Assembly: GCA_018713335.1 (NCBI GenBank)
Contig: DVOW01000032.1
Location: forward strand, 1 to 64,000
Source of the DNA: Candidatus Merdivicinus intestinigallinarum
GTDB lineage: Bacteria > Bacillota > Clostridia > Oscillospirales > Ruminococcaceae
DNA: 64,000 nucleotides
Direction: 5' to 3'
Shown here one piece after another: positions 9,267 to 17,011 of the stretch; the stretch's first letter is position 1; each line of letters opens with the position of its first letter. Under the pieces are notes generated by a model. The model saw only the letters and a program-made list of their open reading frames with translations, was not told the origin of the DNA and did no database searches. Both the position numbers and the translations under genes were made by a program.

Positions 9267-9324
9267 GCAATTAATATTTCTCAAATAATTTACAAGCACT
9301 TCCCAAACAATCAGCCTCTATAAT
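9267..9324 (+). promoter_or_regulatory. Activator-type promoter with four 11-bp direct repeats (site 1)
   Basis: Units start at 9267, 9278, 9289 and 9300: GCAATTAATAT, TTCTCAAATAA, TTTACAAGCAC, TTCCCAAACAA. The -10 TATAAT starts at 9319, 19 bases after the last unit begins. No -35 hexamer is present at the usual place. The site aligns without gaps to those at 10627 and 14019. Tandem repeats with an 11-bp period suit an OmpR/PhoB-type regulator, and one is encoded at 11690. Confidence 0.72.
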
Positions 9325-9357
9325 AAAGCCATCATCACAGGGACGAGGTGAAAACGG

Positions 9358-10062
9358 ATGGACGCAAGGACCGCAGGAAATTGGGAACGGGCCGTTCCAC
9401 TGAAAAAGAGGACGGGATCGGGGTGCCCGAAGATTTCATACGCTAGTCTCTTCTGGCTGTTTCTGTTTGGCAGTGTGGCGGGCTTTGTCCTGGAGGGGCT
9501 TTGGTGCATTTTGAAAAAGGGCTATTGGGAGAGCCATCCCGCCACTGTCTGGGGCCCCTTCTGCATCATCTACGGTATCGGCGCGGTGGCGGTCTACCTT
9601 CTGTCGATTCCTTTGAAAGGCAGGGGCCTGCCGGTCCAGTTCCTGGCCTTTTCGGCCGCAGGCGCCGCGGTGGAGTATTTGGCAAGCCTTTTCCAGGAGC
9701 TCTGCTTCGGCTCGGTGTCCTGGAACTACAGCAAGCATTTTTTGAACCTGGGCGGATGGGTCAGCCTGAAGATGTCGCTGATGTGGGGCGTTTTGGGGAT
9801 CGCCTTTGTGTGGCTCGTTTTTCCGCTGCTCACCCGGCTGTTCGCCAAAATGCAGGGGAAGGGCTGGCGGATCGCCAGCGTTGTCCTCACGGTTTTTATG
9901 GCGGTCGATCTGGCGGTGACTGCCGCCGCTGTGGCCAGGTGGCGGGATCGGATCACGGACGGCATACCGTCTGACAGCAAGGTTGTCCAGTTTTTGGATA
10001 CCGCTTATGATGACGAAACCATGGCCCGGCTGTTCCCTAACATGAAATTTTGCCAGGAGTGA
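9358..10062 (+). CDS. Multi-pass membrane protein, putative ABC-transporter type IV (PF06541-like)
   Basis: 234 residues with about five hydrophobic segments starting at residue ~26. The stretches GFVLEGLWC and VWGPFCIIYGIG match the conserved features I know from the CmpB-like family annotated as putative ABC-transporter type IV; no ATPase partner is nearby and the true function of this family is unclear. The start follows GAGGTG. It is the first gene under the repeat-bearing promoter at 9267, so it probably belongs to the two-component regulon of this region. Confidence 0.75.
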   Translation: MDARTAGNWERAVPLKKRTGSGCPKISYASLFWLFLFGSVAGFVLEGLWCILKKGYWESHPATVWGPFCIIYGIGAVAVYLLSIPLKGRGLPVQFLAFSAAGAAVEYLASLFQELCFGSVSWNYSKHFLNLGGWVSLKMSLMWGVLGIAFVWLVFPLLTRLFAKMQGKGWRIASVVLTVFMAVDLAVTAAAVARWRDRITDGIPSDSKVVQFLDTAYDDETMARLFPNMKFCQE

Positions 10063-10163
10063 CGGCGCGTCCCTGTAAGGGGCGTGATGGGATGTTTGGT
10101 AGCCCTGAGTCAAAACGCAAATAACGCCGCGGCAAAACAGCGGCATCGAAGGAGGTCCATGAT

Positions 10164-10241
10164 ATGAAAAACGTTTGGTTACCGGCAGCGGGAGCTGCTG
10201 TGCTGGCTGGGATCGCGGCGATCATTACCGCAGTGGTCTGA
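10164..10241 (+). CDS. 25-residue single-span membrane peptide
   Basis: Too short for the ORF track. ATG at 10164 follows a strong AAGGAGG at 10149-10155. The product starts MKNVWLPAAGAAVLAG and is almost wholly hydrophobic, i.e. one transmembrane span with a single basic residue at the N terminus. It lies 45 bases before the YQKIED-repeat gene and likely shares its transcript. I do not recognise it. The strong ribosome site is the main evidence that it is real; a small envelope-stress peptide is only a guess. Confidence 0.55.
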   Translation: MKNVWLPAAGAAVLAGIAAIITAVV

Positions 10242-10286
10242 AAGCGGAAAAAATTGTATAACAGATAGGCAAAAGGAGGAAGAGTC

Positions 10287-10562
10287 ATGAGCGAATATCA
10301 GCTGAAGCCCGGGAAAATCGGGGAGAAGATCATCGAGGGATACCAAAAAATCGAGGATAAATTTACGGAGACCTTCCTGGAAGAGGACAGTTCCCTGAAA
10401 ACCGGCGGCATGGCCCAAAAGGTTACGGCCGCTTACCAGAAAATTGAGGACACCATTGTCGGCGGTTACCAAAAGATCGAAGACACCTTCGTGGACAGGT
10501 TCCTGGAAAAGTCCGGGGAACCTTCCTCGGACGGGCAAAAACCGGCTGACCCGAAAAATTGA
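10287..10562 (+). CDS. Small protein with three YQKIED repeats
   Basis: 91 residues, charged, with no signal peptide. The motif YQKIED occurs three times (EGYQKIEDKF, AAYQKIEDTI, GGYQKIEDTF) within related amphipathic units that twice end in FxxxFLEE/K, so the protein is probably an elongated helical repeat. I have seen such repeat proteins beside two-component systems in gut Firmicutes but know no function. AGGAGG precedes the start and a clean terminator follows at 10573. It probably belongs with the 25-residue peptide upstream. Confidence 0.72.
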   Translation: MSEYQLKPGKIGEKIIEGYQKIEDKFTETFLEEDSSLKTGGMAQKVTAAYQKIEDTIVGGYQKIEDTFVDRFLEKSGEPSSDGQKPADPKN

Positions 10563-10572
10563 ACCATATGTC

Positions 10573-10602
10573 CAAAGACAGTATCCGTGGCTGCTGTCTT
10601 TG
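10573..10602 (+). terminator. Terminator after the YQKIED-repeat gene
   Basis: CAAAGACAG/CTGTCTTTG, a 9-bp perfect stem with a 12-nt loop, followed by an A/T-rich tail. Confidence 0.7.
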
Positions 10603-10626
10603 AATATATTTCTCCTTGACAAATTT

Positions 10627-10684
10627 TTCATTAACAATTCTCAAACAATTCTGAAACCAAGCCAAAACAAAAGTATTTTACCAT
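10627..10684 (+). promoter_or_regulatory. Activator-type promoter with four 11-bp direct repeats (site 2)
   Basis: Units at 10627, 10638, 10649 and 10660: TTCATTAACAA, TTCTCAAACAA, TTCTGAAACCA, AGCCAAAACAA. In the same register as site 1, the -10 would be TACCAT at 10679; TATTTT at 10674 is an alternative. It precedes the operon that encodes the two-component system itself, which suggests autoregulation. Confidence 0.7.
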
Positions 10685-10733
10685 AGATCTGCACTGGAAG
10701 AAGCGATTGCGGTAATATTGCGGAGGGATACTG

Positions 10734-11627
10734 ATGGAACGGCTCAAAAAAGTATGGCGCAGAATCCTGTTTCCCGGCGGGAAGGCCATGATCTGCCTGG
10801 CCATTGCCAGCGCGGTTTTGCTGGCCTGCATTTTTGCCTTTGATTTTCGGAACAACATTTTTGCCTACCTGTCCTATATCCTGTCCGCGTATACCCTGAC
10901 GGTAATCTGCCTGGCGGCATACAAGCAGGTCAGAAAAGGCATTGCCGTCGTGGAAAGCAAAAACAAGCATATCAGCCGCTATCTGAACGATGTGCCCTTC
11001 CGCACCCATGTTTCCCTCTATACCTCGTTGGCCATCAATGTGATTTACGCCATCGCCAAATTCTTTTCCGGCATATTCTACCATTCCTTCTGGTTCGGCA
11101 GCATCGCCGTCTACTATATCTGCCTGGCCGTCATGCGCTTCCTGCTGCTCCGCCACGCAAACCGGCACGCTTTTGGGCAGGACCAGGCAGCGGAATACCG
11201 GAAATACCGGCTCTGCGGCGTTGTTTTGATGGTGCTGAACCTGGCCCTGACCGGCATGGTCATCCTTGTGGTCACCAAAAATCATACCTATCATTATCCC
11301 GGCACCATGATCTACGCTATGGGGGCCTACGCCTTTTACAGCATGATCACCGCTGTGGTCAATGTGGTCAAGTTCCGCAAGCACAACAGCCCTGCCCTTT
11401 CCGCTGCCAAGGCCATCAATCTGGCCTCCGCCCTGGTCTCCATGCTGGCTCTGGAAACGGCCATGCTGTCCCAGTTTGGGGGCGATGATTCCCCCCTGTT
11501 CCGGCGGGCCATGACGTCGGCCACCGGCGGCTTCGTCTGCCTGGCTGTTTTGGGGATGGCGGTATATATGATCGTCCGTTCCATCAAAAAATTAAAGGAA
11601 CTGAAAAGCAGCACAGCAGTTCAATAA
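10734..11627 (+). CDS. Multi-pass membrane protein of unknown function
   Basis: 297 residues with about seven or eight hydrophobic segments and short basic loops (for example RKGIAVVESKNKH). I recognise no family motif. It is the first gene of an operon with the response regulator, kinase and a small membrane protein, under the repeat-bearing promoter at 10627, so it may be a sensor partner or an output of the system. The start is supported by GCGGAGGG upstream. Confidence 0.75.
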   Translation: MERLKKVWRRILFPGGKAMICLAIASAVLLACIFAFDFRNNIFAYLSYILSAYTLTVICLAAYKQVRKGIAVVESKNKHISRYLNDVPFRTHVSLYTSLAINVIYAIAKFFSGIFYHSFWFGSIAVYYICLAVMRFLLLRHANRHAFGQDQAAEYRKYRLCGVVLMVLNLALTGMVILVVTKNHTYHYPGTMIYAMGAYAFYSMITAVVNVVKFRKHNSPALSAAKAINLASALVSMLALETAMLSQFGGDDSPLFRRAMTSATGGFVCLAVLGMAVYMIVRSIKKLKELKSSTAVQ

Positions 11628-11689
11628 TGGGGATGATTATGGTACAATAAAGAAAAGAGCACGGCTGCCTGCCGGGAAAGGAAGGAAAT

Positions 11690-12361
11690 ATGGTCCATAT
11701 TCTTGTTTTGGAAGACGACTTAAAGCTCAACCAGACGGTCTGCACCTACTTAAACGACAGCGGGTTCCAGGCAAAGGGGTGTTTAAACGCCAATGACGCC
11801 TATGAGGAGATGTACAACAACCTTTACGACCTGATTATCTCGGACATTATGCTGCCGGGGATTGACGGCTTTGAATTTGCTGAAAACGTGCGGCGGTTGA
11901 ACAAGCACATCCCTATCCTCTTTATGTCCGCGAAGGACGACCTGCCCTCCAAGCAGAAGGGGTTCCAGCTGGGCATCGACGACTACATGGTAAAGCCCAT
12001 TGAGCTGGACGAGCTGCTTTTACGGGTACGGGCCCTGCTGCGCCGGGCCAACATCGAGATGGAGCGCAGGCTGGTGGTAGGGAACCTGGAGCTGGACGCG
12101 GACGGCATGACCGCTTCCATTGACGGGGAGGAAATCCCTGTCACCACCCGGGAATTCAACATCCTCTACAAACTGCTTTCCTACCCCAAAAAGACCTTTT
12201 CCCGTGCCCAGCTCATGGACGAGTTCTGGGGCATCGAAAGCAGCACCAGCCTGCGGGCGGTGGACGTCTATGTGACCAAGCTGCGGGACAAATTCTCCGC
12301 CTGCGACGGCTTTAAGATCGTAACGGTCCGGGGACTGGGATATAAGGCGGTGCTGGAATGA
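11690..12361 (+). CDS. OmpR/PhoB-family response regulator
   Basis: 223 residues: an N-terminal receiver with acidic pair LEDD, phosphoacceptor Asp in IISDIMLPG (about residue 52) and the conserved Lys in YMVKPIE (about 104); then a C-terminal winged-helix DNA-binding domain ending TVRGLGYK. The gene overlaps the kinase gene by ATGA, a typical coupled pair. A possible extra -10 (TACAAT, 11643) lies just upstream. It is the obvious candidate to bind the repeats at 9267, 10627 and 14019. Confidence 0.92.
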   Translation: MVHILVLEDDLKLNQTVCTYLNDSGFQAKGCLNANDAYEEMYNNLYDLIISDIMLPGIDGFEFAENVRRLNKHIPILFMSAKDDLPSKQKGFQLGIDDYMVKPIELDELLLRVRALLRRANIEMERRLVVGNLELDADGMTASIDGEEIPVTTREFNILYKLLSYPKKTFSRAQLMDEFWGIESSTSLRAVDVYVTKLRDKFSACDGFKIVTVRGLGYKAVLE

Positions 12362-13437
12362 AAAGTACAAAATCCGCGGTGCGCCAGTCCCATTTCCCGG
12401 GGAGTTTGTGCGTCGTGTATTTCGTGTCCCTGCTCCTCATGTCCGGGGTCCACATGGGGCTGGTGACGCTGATTAACACCAAAGGGTGGAACGACATCGT
12501 CGCGGTCCTCATCCCAACTGTTTACTGGGCTTTGGTGGCGGTGGCGCTGACCCTGTACGCCCGGTGGCAGATCAAGAAGACCTACGAGGAACCCATGCAC
12601 CGGCTGGCCAAAGCCACCGCCAAGGTGGCCCAGGGGGATTTTTCCGTCTATGTGCCGCCCCTGCACACCGCCGACAAGCTGGACTACCTGGACGTTATGA
12701 TTTTGGATTTCAACACCATGGTGGAGGAGTTGGGGAGCATTGAAACCCTGAAAACCGACTTTTTCTCCAATGTTTCCCACGAGATGAAAACGCCCCTGGC
12801 CGTCATCCAGAATTACGCCCAGCTTCTCCAGAAGGAGAACCTGACGGAGGAGGAGCGCCGGGAATACGCGGATTCCATTTTGCAGTCCACCAGGAAACTG
12901 TCCAGCCTGATTACCAATATTCTCAAGCTGAACAAGCTGGAAAAGCAAACCATCCGTCCGGTGCCGGAGCAGTACGACCTGTGCCAGCAGCTCTGCGACT
13001 GCGCCCTGCAGTTTGAGGACGCCTGGGAAAAGAAGGATATTGAATTCATCGCGGAACTGGAAGACCGAGCCATCATCGAAGCAGATCCGGGACTTTTGGA
13101 ACTGGTCTGGACCAACCTCCTCTCCAACGCCGTCAAATTTACGCCGCCGGGCGGGACGGTGACTCTGACCCAGACCTCTGATGAGAAAGAGATCACGGTT
13201 TCCGTTTCCGACACCGGCTGCGGCATGGACGAAAAGACTCTGCGCCACATTTACGATAAATTCTACCAGGGCGACACCTCCCATTCCACCGAAGGGAACG
13301 GGTTAGGCCTGGCGCTGGTGCAGCGGATCTTGCAGCTTTCCAACGGGACCATTACCGTGAAAAGCCGCGTTGGGCAGGGCAGCACCTTTACCGTCCGGCT
13401 GCCCGCGCCGATTCACAGGGAGGAAATCAGTCAATGA
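12358..13437 (+). CDS. Membrane sensor histidine kinase
   Basis: 359 residues: two N-terminal membrane spans close together (about residues 18-38 and 48-67) with almost no extracellular loop, a HAMP-like linker (PMHRLAKATAKVAQGDF), the HisKA box FFSNVSHEMKTPLA with phospho-acceptor His, then HATPase motifs N-box (WTNLLSNAVKF), G1 (DTGCGMD) and G2 (GNGLGLAL). The tiny sensor loop suggests an intramembrane-sensing kinase that responds to the envelope or to a membrane partner, possibly one of its operon neighbours. It overlaps the regulator before it and the small gene after it. Confidence 0.92.
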   Translation: MKSTKSAVRQSHFPGSLCVVYFVSLLLMSGVHMGLVTLINTKGWNDIVAVLIPTVYWALVAVALTLYARWQIKKTYEEPMHRLAKATAKVAQGDFSVYVPPLHTADKLDYLDVMILDFNTMVEELGSIETLKTDFFSNVSHEMKTPLAVIQNYAQLLQKENLTEEERREYADSILQSTRKLSSLITNILKLNKLEKQTIRPVPEQYDLCQQLCDCALQFEDAWEKKDIEFIAELEDRAIIEADPGLLELVWTNLLSNAVKFTPPGGTVTLTQTSDEKEITVSVSDTGCGMDEKTLRHIYDKFYQGDTSHSTEGNGLGLALVQRILQLSNGTITVKSRVGQGSTFTVRLPAPIHREEISQ

Positions 13438-13955
13438 GTGAACAGAAAGATTTTGTGGGATACGAATACAAGGAGATCACCGGGCCGGACAGCCGGGTTT
13501 CTCAATACTTAGACTGCTATGAGTGCTTTGGGTGGCAGGCCGATGGAAATCTGCCCGCCGGAAGCCGCATGGGCCAGACCACTATCCGCATGAAGCGGGA
13601 CCGGAAAATCGTCAACAAAATGGAACTGACGCGCTTGCAGCGACATTTTGAAGCCTGCATCAGGGAGACGGAAGCGTTGGAGAAATCCAAGACTTCTGCC
13701 GCTACTATTTGGGCCTTGGTTGTCGGCATCATCGGCACTGCCTTTATGGCGGGGGCCACTTTTGCCGTGACGCATGAGCCGCCGCTGATCCCCCTGTGCA
13801 TCCTGCTGGCGGTGCCGGGCTTTCTCGGGTGGATCCTGCCCTATTTCCTGTACCGGCGCATTGCAGCCAGGCAGGCCAAAAAGCTCCAGCCGGTCATTGA
13901 GGCCAAGGAGGAAGAAATTTACGCAATCTGTGAAAAGGGGCACTCCCTGCTGTGA
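13434..13955 (+). CDS. Two-span membrane protein, paralogue of the gene at 14496
   Basis: 173 residues. It starts FVGYEYKEI, followed by a conserved soluble region (MKRDRKIVNKMELTRLQRHF) and two membrane spans near residues 86-135. The same plan and many identical residues occur in the product at 14496, so the two are paralogues inside one module. I do not recognise the family. ATGA overlap with the kinase gene means translational coupling. A terminator follows at 13971. Confidence 0.8.
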   Translation: MSEQKDFVGYEYKEITGPDSRVSQYLDCYECFGWQADGNLPAGSRMGQTTIRMKRDRKIVNKMELTRLQRHFEACIRETEALEKSKTSAATIWALVVGIIGTAFMAGATFAVTHEPPLIPLCILLAVPGFLGWILPYFLYRRIAARQAKKLQPVIEAKEEEIYAICEKGHSLL

Positions 13956-13970
13956 CAGGGAACGCCCGCA

Positions 13971-14009
13971 GCCGGCATCCGGGATTCGGGTGCCGGCATT
14001 TTTGTTTTC
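13971..14009 (+). terminator. Terminator of the two-component operon
   Basis: GCCGGCA/TGCCGGC stem followed by ATTTTTGTTTTC. Confidence 0.85.
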
Positions 14010-14018
14010 AAAAAAGTT

Positions 14019-14076
14019 CCGATTAATTTTACGCAAACAATTCTGAAGCAATCCGCAAATATTCCGGCGGTACAAT
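14019..14076 (+). promoter_or_regulatory. Activator-type promoter with four 11-bp direct repeats (site 3)
   Basis: Units at 14019, 14030, 14041 and 14052: CCGATTAATTT, TACGCAAACAA, TTCTGAAGCAA, TCCGCAAATAT; the -10 TACAAT starts at 14071. The distance from first unit to -10 (52 bases) is the same as in sites 1 and 2. Confidence 0.72.
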
Positions 14077-14131
14077 GTAGACATCAAAGGGAACAGATGG
14101 TCCCAATCAAATCAAAAAAGGAGAATCGGTT

Positions 14132-14506
14132 ATGAACACTTATCAGGCAAGCGAAAGAGATCAGAGAAAAGCGGAGGATATCCGCCGCCAGTATGTTTCC
14201 CGGGAGGAAAACAAGATGGAGCAGCTCCAGAAGCTGGACAGCAAGGTAAAGCTGCCGGGAAAGATCGTCGGCAGTATCCTGGGGGTCATCGGGGCCCTGG
14301 TGATGGGGGCTGGCATGTCGCTGGTGATGGTGTGGGGCAATATGACCATGGGTCTGGCCCTCAGCATCCCCGGACTGGCCGTCCTTCTGCTGGGATTCCT
14401 CTCCTACTATCTGATTACCGGCAGCCGGAAGAAAAAATATGCCGCGGAAATCATGCGGCTGAGCAATGATGTGATGAACAAGGAGGGCGCGCAGAATGAG
14501 CGATAA
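14132..14506 (+). CDS. Small two-span membrane protein of unknown function
   Basis: 124 residues: a charged N-terminal half (possible coiled coil, QYVSREENKMEQLQKLDSK) followed by two hydrophobic spans rich in Gly and Leu (about residues 48-92) and a basic tail. AAAAGGAG precedes the ATG. It overlaps the next gene by 11 bases and is transcribed from the repeat-bearing promoter at 14019. No function recognised. Confidence 0.72.
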   Translation: MNTYQASERDQRKAEDIRRQYVSREENKMEQLQKLDSKVKLPGKIVGSILGVIGALVMGAGMSLVMVWGNMTMGLALSIPGLAVLLLGFLSYYLITGSRKKKYAAEIMRLSNDVMNKEGAQNER

Positions 14507-15020
14507 GGGTTTTGTCGGGTATGAATACCAGGAGGTGGCCGTCAAAAACGGCATGACCTCCGTTTACGCGGACGGGTATGAAAATTTCGGATGGAAGCTG
14601 GAAAATTCCGACATGGCTTTGGGGAAACCGGATTCTGTGGTCATGCGGTTCAAGCGCGACCGCAAGATCCGGAACAAACCGGAACTCACCCGGCTCCAGC
14701 GGCAGTTTGACGCCATTGTTTCCGAGATTGTTTCCCTGGAATCCTCCAAACGGCTGAAAGCCTCCATCGCCGCTTTTACCGTTGGGATTTTGGGGACGGC
14801 ATTCATGGCGGGTTCCGTTTTCGCCATTACCTCCGGCCTGCTCCTCCCCTGTATCATCCTTGCAGTCCCCGCCTTTATCGGCTGGATTGTCCCCTATTTC
14901 CTTTACCGTTCTATTGAGAAGAAAAAGACCGCATCCGTCACTCCGCTGATCGATTCCAAATATGACGAGCTGTACACCGTCTGTGAAAGGGCCAACGGCT
15001 TATTGGACCAGGCGGGATGA
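14496..15020 (+). CDS. Two-span membrane protein, paralogue of the gene at 13434
   Basis: 174 residues with the same layout as the product at 13434: GFVGYEYQEV at the start, the soluble motif FKRDRKIRNKPELTRLQRQF, two membrane spans, then a charged tail. Both paralogues sit in the same regulon but in different transcription units. Their function is unknown; a common soluble motif plus membrane anchor could mean hetero-oligomers. The start is fixed by GGAGGGCGC 8 bases upstream. Confidence 0.8.
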   Translation: MSDKGFVGYEYQEVAVKNGMTSVYADGYENFGWKLENSDMALGKPDSVVMRFKRDRKIRNKPELTRLQRQFDAIVSEIVSLESSKRLKASIAAFTVGILGTAFMAGSVFAITSGLLLPCIILAVPAFIGWIVPYFLYRSIEKKKTASVTPLIDSKYDELYTVCERANGLLDQAG

Positions 15021-15130
15021 GCACAAAAAACTCCTGTCTGTGGAAGGCTTCCCGGGCAGGATTTCCGTTTGTTCCTTTACAAAAGTATTGGTATTACCTA
15101 TGCAGGCTTGCTGTGCTGAAAATAGAACAA

Positions 15131-15159
15131 GGACCTGGAACATATTTCGTTCCAGGTCC
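15131..15159 (-). terminator. Intergenic hairpin, probable terminator of the NUDIX gene
   Basis: GGACCTGGAA/TTCCAGGTCC is a 10-bp perfect stem. On the minus strand it is followed by TTGTTCTATTTTC, so it fits termination of the leftward NUDIX gene; on the plus side the tail is poor. Confidence 0.6.
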
Positions 15160-15211
15160 AATCTGTGTTTGGTGCCCCAATTATTGGAAACGGCAAACTG
15201 AATATATACTT

Positions 15212-15715
15212 TTAGCTTTGCGCGAATAACTCATCTATATAATCAAATTTAATAAAAATGTTTTGATCCATCATTTGTTTGATCTGTTCTTTGCTTGCCC
15301 ATTTCACATCACAGGTTTCCTCTTTTTGAAGGACGACCGTTTCGATATCAATGTTTTGCCGGAACAGCCATACCTCTATATACGCTGCCCCATCGCCGCT
15401 GCTGTGAGGGTAAGTGTAGGATTTTAATACTCTGCCATTTTCAGGGTAAAGTGTGACCCCCAGTTCTTCCTTAGTTTCGCGCAAGGCCGCAGATAGACTG
15501 TCTTCACCGCTGATTGCAGCGCCTCCTGTAGTTTCCCACATATTAGGGGCGATTTTGGTCGGTACTCTTTGGGATACCAGATAGTCCCCCGCATCGTTCT
15601 GAATCCACACACTAACAGATAAATGGTATTCACCTTTTTTCATCGGGGTCCCTTTTACCATCGTTTTTCCGGTTCGATTCCCATGTTCATCAACAATATC
15701 CCACAGTTCTATCAT
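15212..15715 (-). CDS. NUDIX hydrolase
   Basis: 167 residues with a full Nudix box (start GGAAISGEDS, core REtkEELGV), which hydrolyses nucleoside diphosphates linked to another group. The N terminus (MIELWDIVDEHGNRTGK) resembles the isopentenyl-isomerase-like branch of small Nudix proteins; the actual substrate is unknown. The second ATG (15715) is better spaced from GGAGGG than the first (15721), which directly abuts it. The gene is more AT-rich than its surroundings and shares this with its neighbour at 15757, suggesting acquisition. A second, unrelated-looking NUDIX gene lies at 36842. Confidence 0.85.
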   Translation of the reverse strand: MIELWDIVDEHGNRTGKTMVKGTPMKKGEYHLSVSVWIQNDAGDYLVSQRVPTKIAPNMWETTGGAAISGEDSLSAALRETKEELGVTLYPENGRVLKSYTYPHSSGDGAAYIEVWLFRQNIDIETVVLQKEETCDVKWASKEQIKQMMDQNIFIKFDYIDELFAQS

Positions 15716-15756
15716 GATCATCCCTCCTCATCCAATGAATAATAGCATTTATAAAA

Positions 15757-16629
15757 TTATCTATGAGGCTTTTTCCAATGATAGATGTCCCCTTGGCAGC
15801 CATGTAAGATGATTTCTTGGTCGTTATAAGAGCTCAAGGACCAATATACGCTTCGATCGTTCCATCTACATGAATCGCTTGAAAACAGAGATTCATCATA
15901 TGAAAGAGGTAAGTGTGCCTCCATATTATCCTGTATCATATATGCTTCAAATCCCTGTCGGAAATTTTGATTGAATATCACACCTTGATTGGTTGCGGCA
16001 AACCTGGCCGCCCGGCAGTAAATTGAATCCTCAAATAATTCAAAGATATACATATGCTTGTTCGTGTTAATGGTGACGCCGATCAATTGGGAGGCTCCGT
16101 TTACGGGAAGATATTCTTCTTGGACTCCCATATTCCACAGGCGTAAACATTCCCCGATATTATCCTCACATATCGAAGGGGCGGTCGGGTGCAGCGTTTC
16201 ATCCGTAAATTCTTCATCTAATATAAAAGAATACTGGGCGCCGTCAGGAAATGTTACGGTACAGTTCTCAGGCTGTATGTCCAAATCGAAGGGTGCCCCA
16301 ATAAATCGCTTCATCTGTTCACTGGCTATATCTTCATATACAGGAGGGCAATCTCGGGATGCGTTACGGCTTGATTTCAATACTTTGCATTTGCATATGG
16401 CTTCCCCATTAGAGGCAAACGCTGTCTTCCAGCATATCGGCAGTACAAATTTCTTTGTTTCCATAGGACTGGACTGACAGATGCCAATACATAGAAAAGT
16501 CTGATCGTTCTTCTGATACAATCTCGATTCCAATAGATCCAATTTTTTATCCCTTCGATAAGTAATGATGTACCTTTCTGTAACAACCATTTCAAAATCG
16601 GTACCGATATATACACCAGTATGTAACAT
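15757..16629 (-). CDS. Hypothetical protein, AT-rich island
   Basis: 290 residues, no signal peptide or membrane span, several Cys (SSRNASRDCPP, DSIYCRAA). I recognise no domain. It reads like a cytosolic beta-rich protein with aromatic residues near the C terminus (VYWSLSSYNDQEI). AGGGAGGG precedes the start. It is 35 bases upstream of the NUDIX gene on the same strand and both are AT-rich, so they probably arrived together. A large palindrome lies just upstream. Confidence 0.6.
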   Translation of the reverse strand: MLHTGVYIGTDFEMVVTERYIITYRRDKKLDLLESRLYQKNDQTFLCIGICQSSPMETKKFVLPICWKTAFASNGEAICKCKVLKSSRNASRDCPPVYEDIASEQMKRFIGAPFDLDIQPENCTVTFPDGAQYSFILDEEFTDETLHPTAPSICEDNIGECLRLWNMGVQEEYLPVNGASQLIGVTINTNKHMYIFELFEDSIYCRAARFAATNQGVIFNQNFRQGFEAYMIQDNMEAHLPLSYDESLFSSDSCRWNDRSVYWSLSSYNDQEIILHGCQGDIYHWKKPHR

Positions 16630-16671
16630 TTCACATCCCTCCCTAAAAGTCCATGCTGTAAATTTATATTA

Positions 16672-16709
16672 ATAATGCACGACCGGTTATATAATCGGTC
16701 ATGCATTAT
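16672..16709. repeat. 38-bp near-perfect palindrome
   Basis: ATAATGCA ... TGCATTAT arms, with GACCG/CGGTC inside and a self-complementary TTATATAA centre; one mismatched pair. It could be an operator for the leftward gene at 15757 or a bidirectional terminator. No T-run decides it. Confidence 0.55.
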
Positions 16710-16730
16710 ATCTTTATTAATCATTTCATA

Positions 16731-16790
16731 TGACATTGATATTAGTTGCAGATTTTTGGCTTGTAATTTAAAATAATCAATTTTATCCAT
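16731..16790 (-). pseudogene. Possible N-terminal remnant of a KLQAKNL-type hypothetical protein
   Basis: A minus-strand start at 16790 with GGGG upstream reads MDKIDYFKLQAKNL before the sequence loses sense. I associate DYFKLQAKNL with the start of a widespread unknown protein in Clostridia. The rest of that protein is not here, so if the match is real this is a decayed fragment. The link is from memory and weak. Confidence 0.25.
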
Positions 16791-16982
16791 AAAAGATACC
16801 CCAAAAATAATTATTTTCAGTGCGCCTGTAATCACTAACATAACATAATTATCATTGGCAGGGATATGGACAACGTATGGCTGATCAAATCTTTGCACAG
16901 GCGAGCAGGCTTGCCAAATAACCAACTTCATTATAACAATATGGCAAGAGCCTGTCAAGAAAATTTATTTAACGGTAAAACA

Positions 16983-17009
16983 AAAACCAGAACAAATTGT
17001 TCTGGTTTT
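16983..17009 (-). terminator. Terminator downstream of the tRNA cluster
   Basis: AAAACCAGAAC-AAATT-GTTCTGGTTTT, a symmetric stem with A and T tails, immediately after the tRNA-Tyr 3' end on the minus strand. Confidence 0.85.
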
Positions 17010-17011
17010 TA

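Noticed and set aside
10616-10621. TTGACA as the -35 of the operon at 10734
   Set aside because: No -10 lies 16-18 bases downstream; the sequence there is the direct-repeat array.
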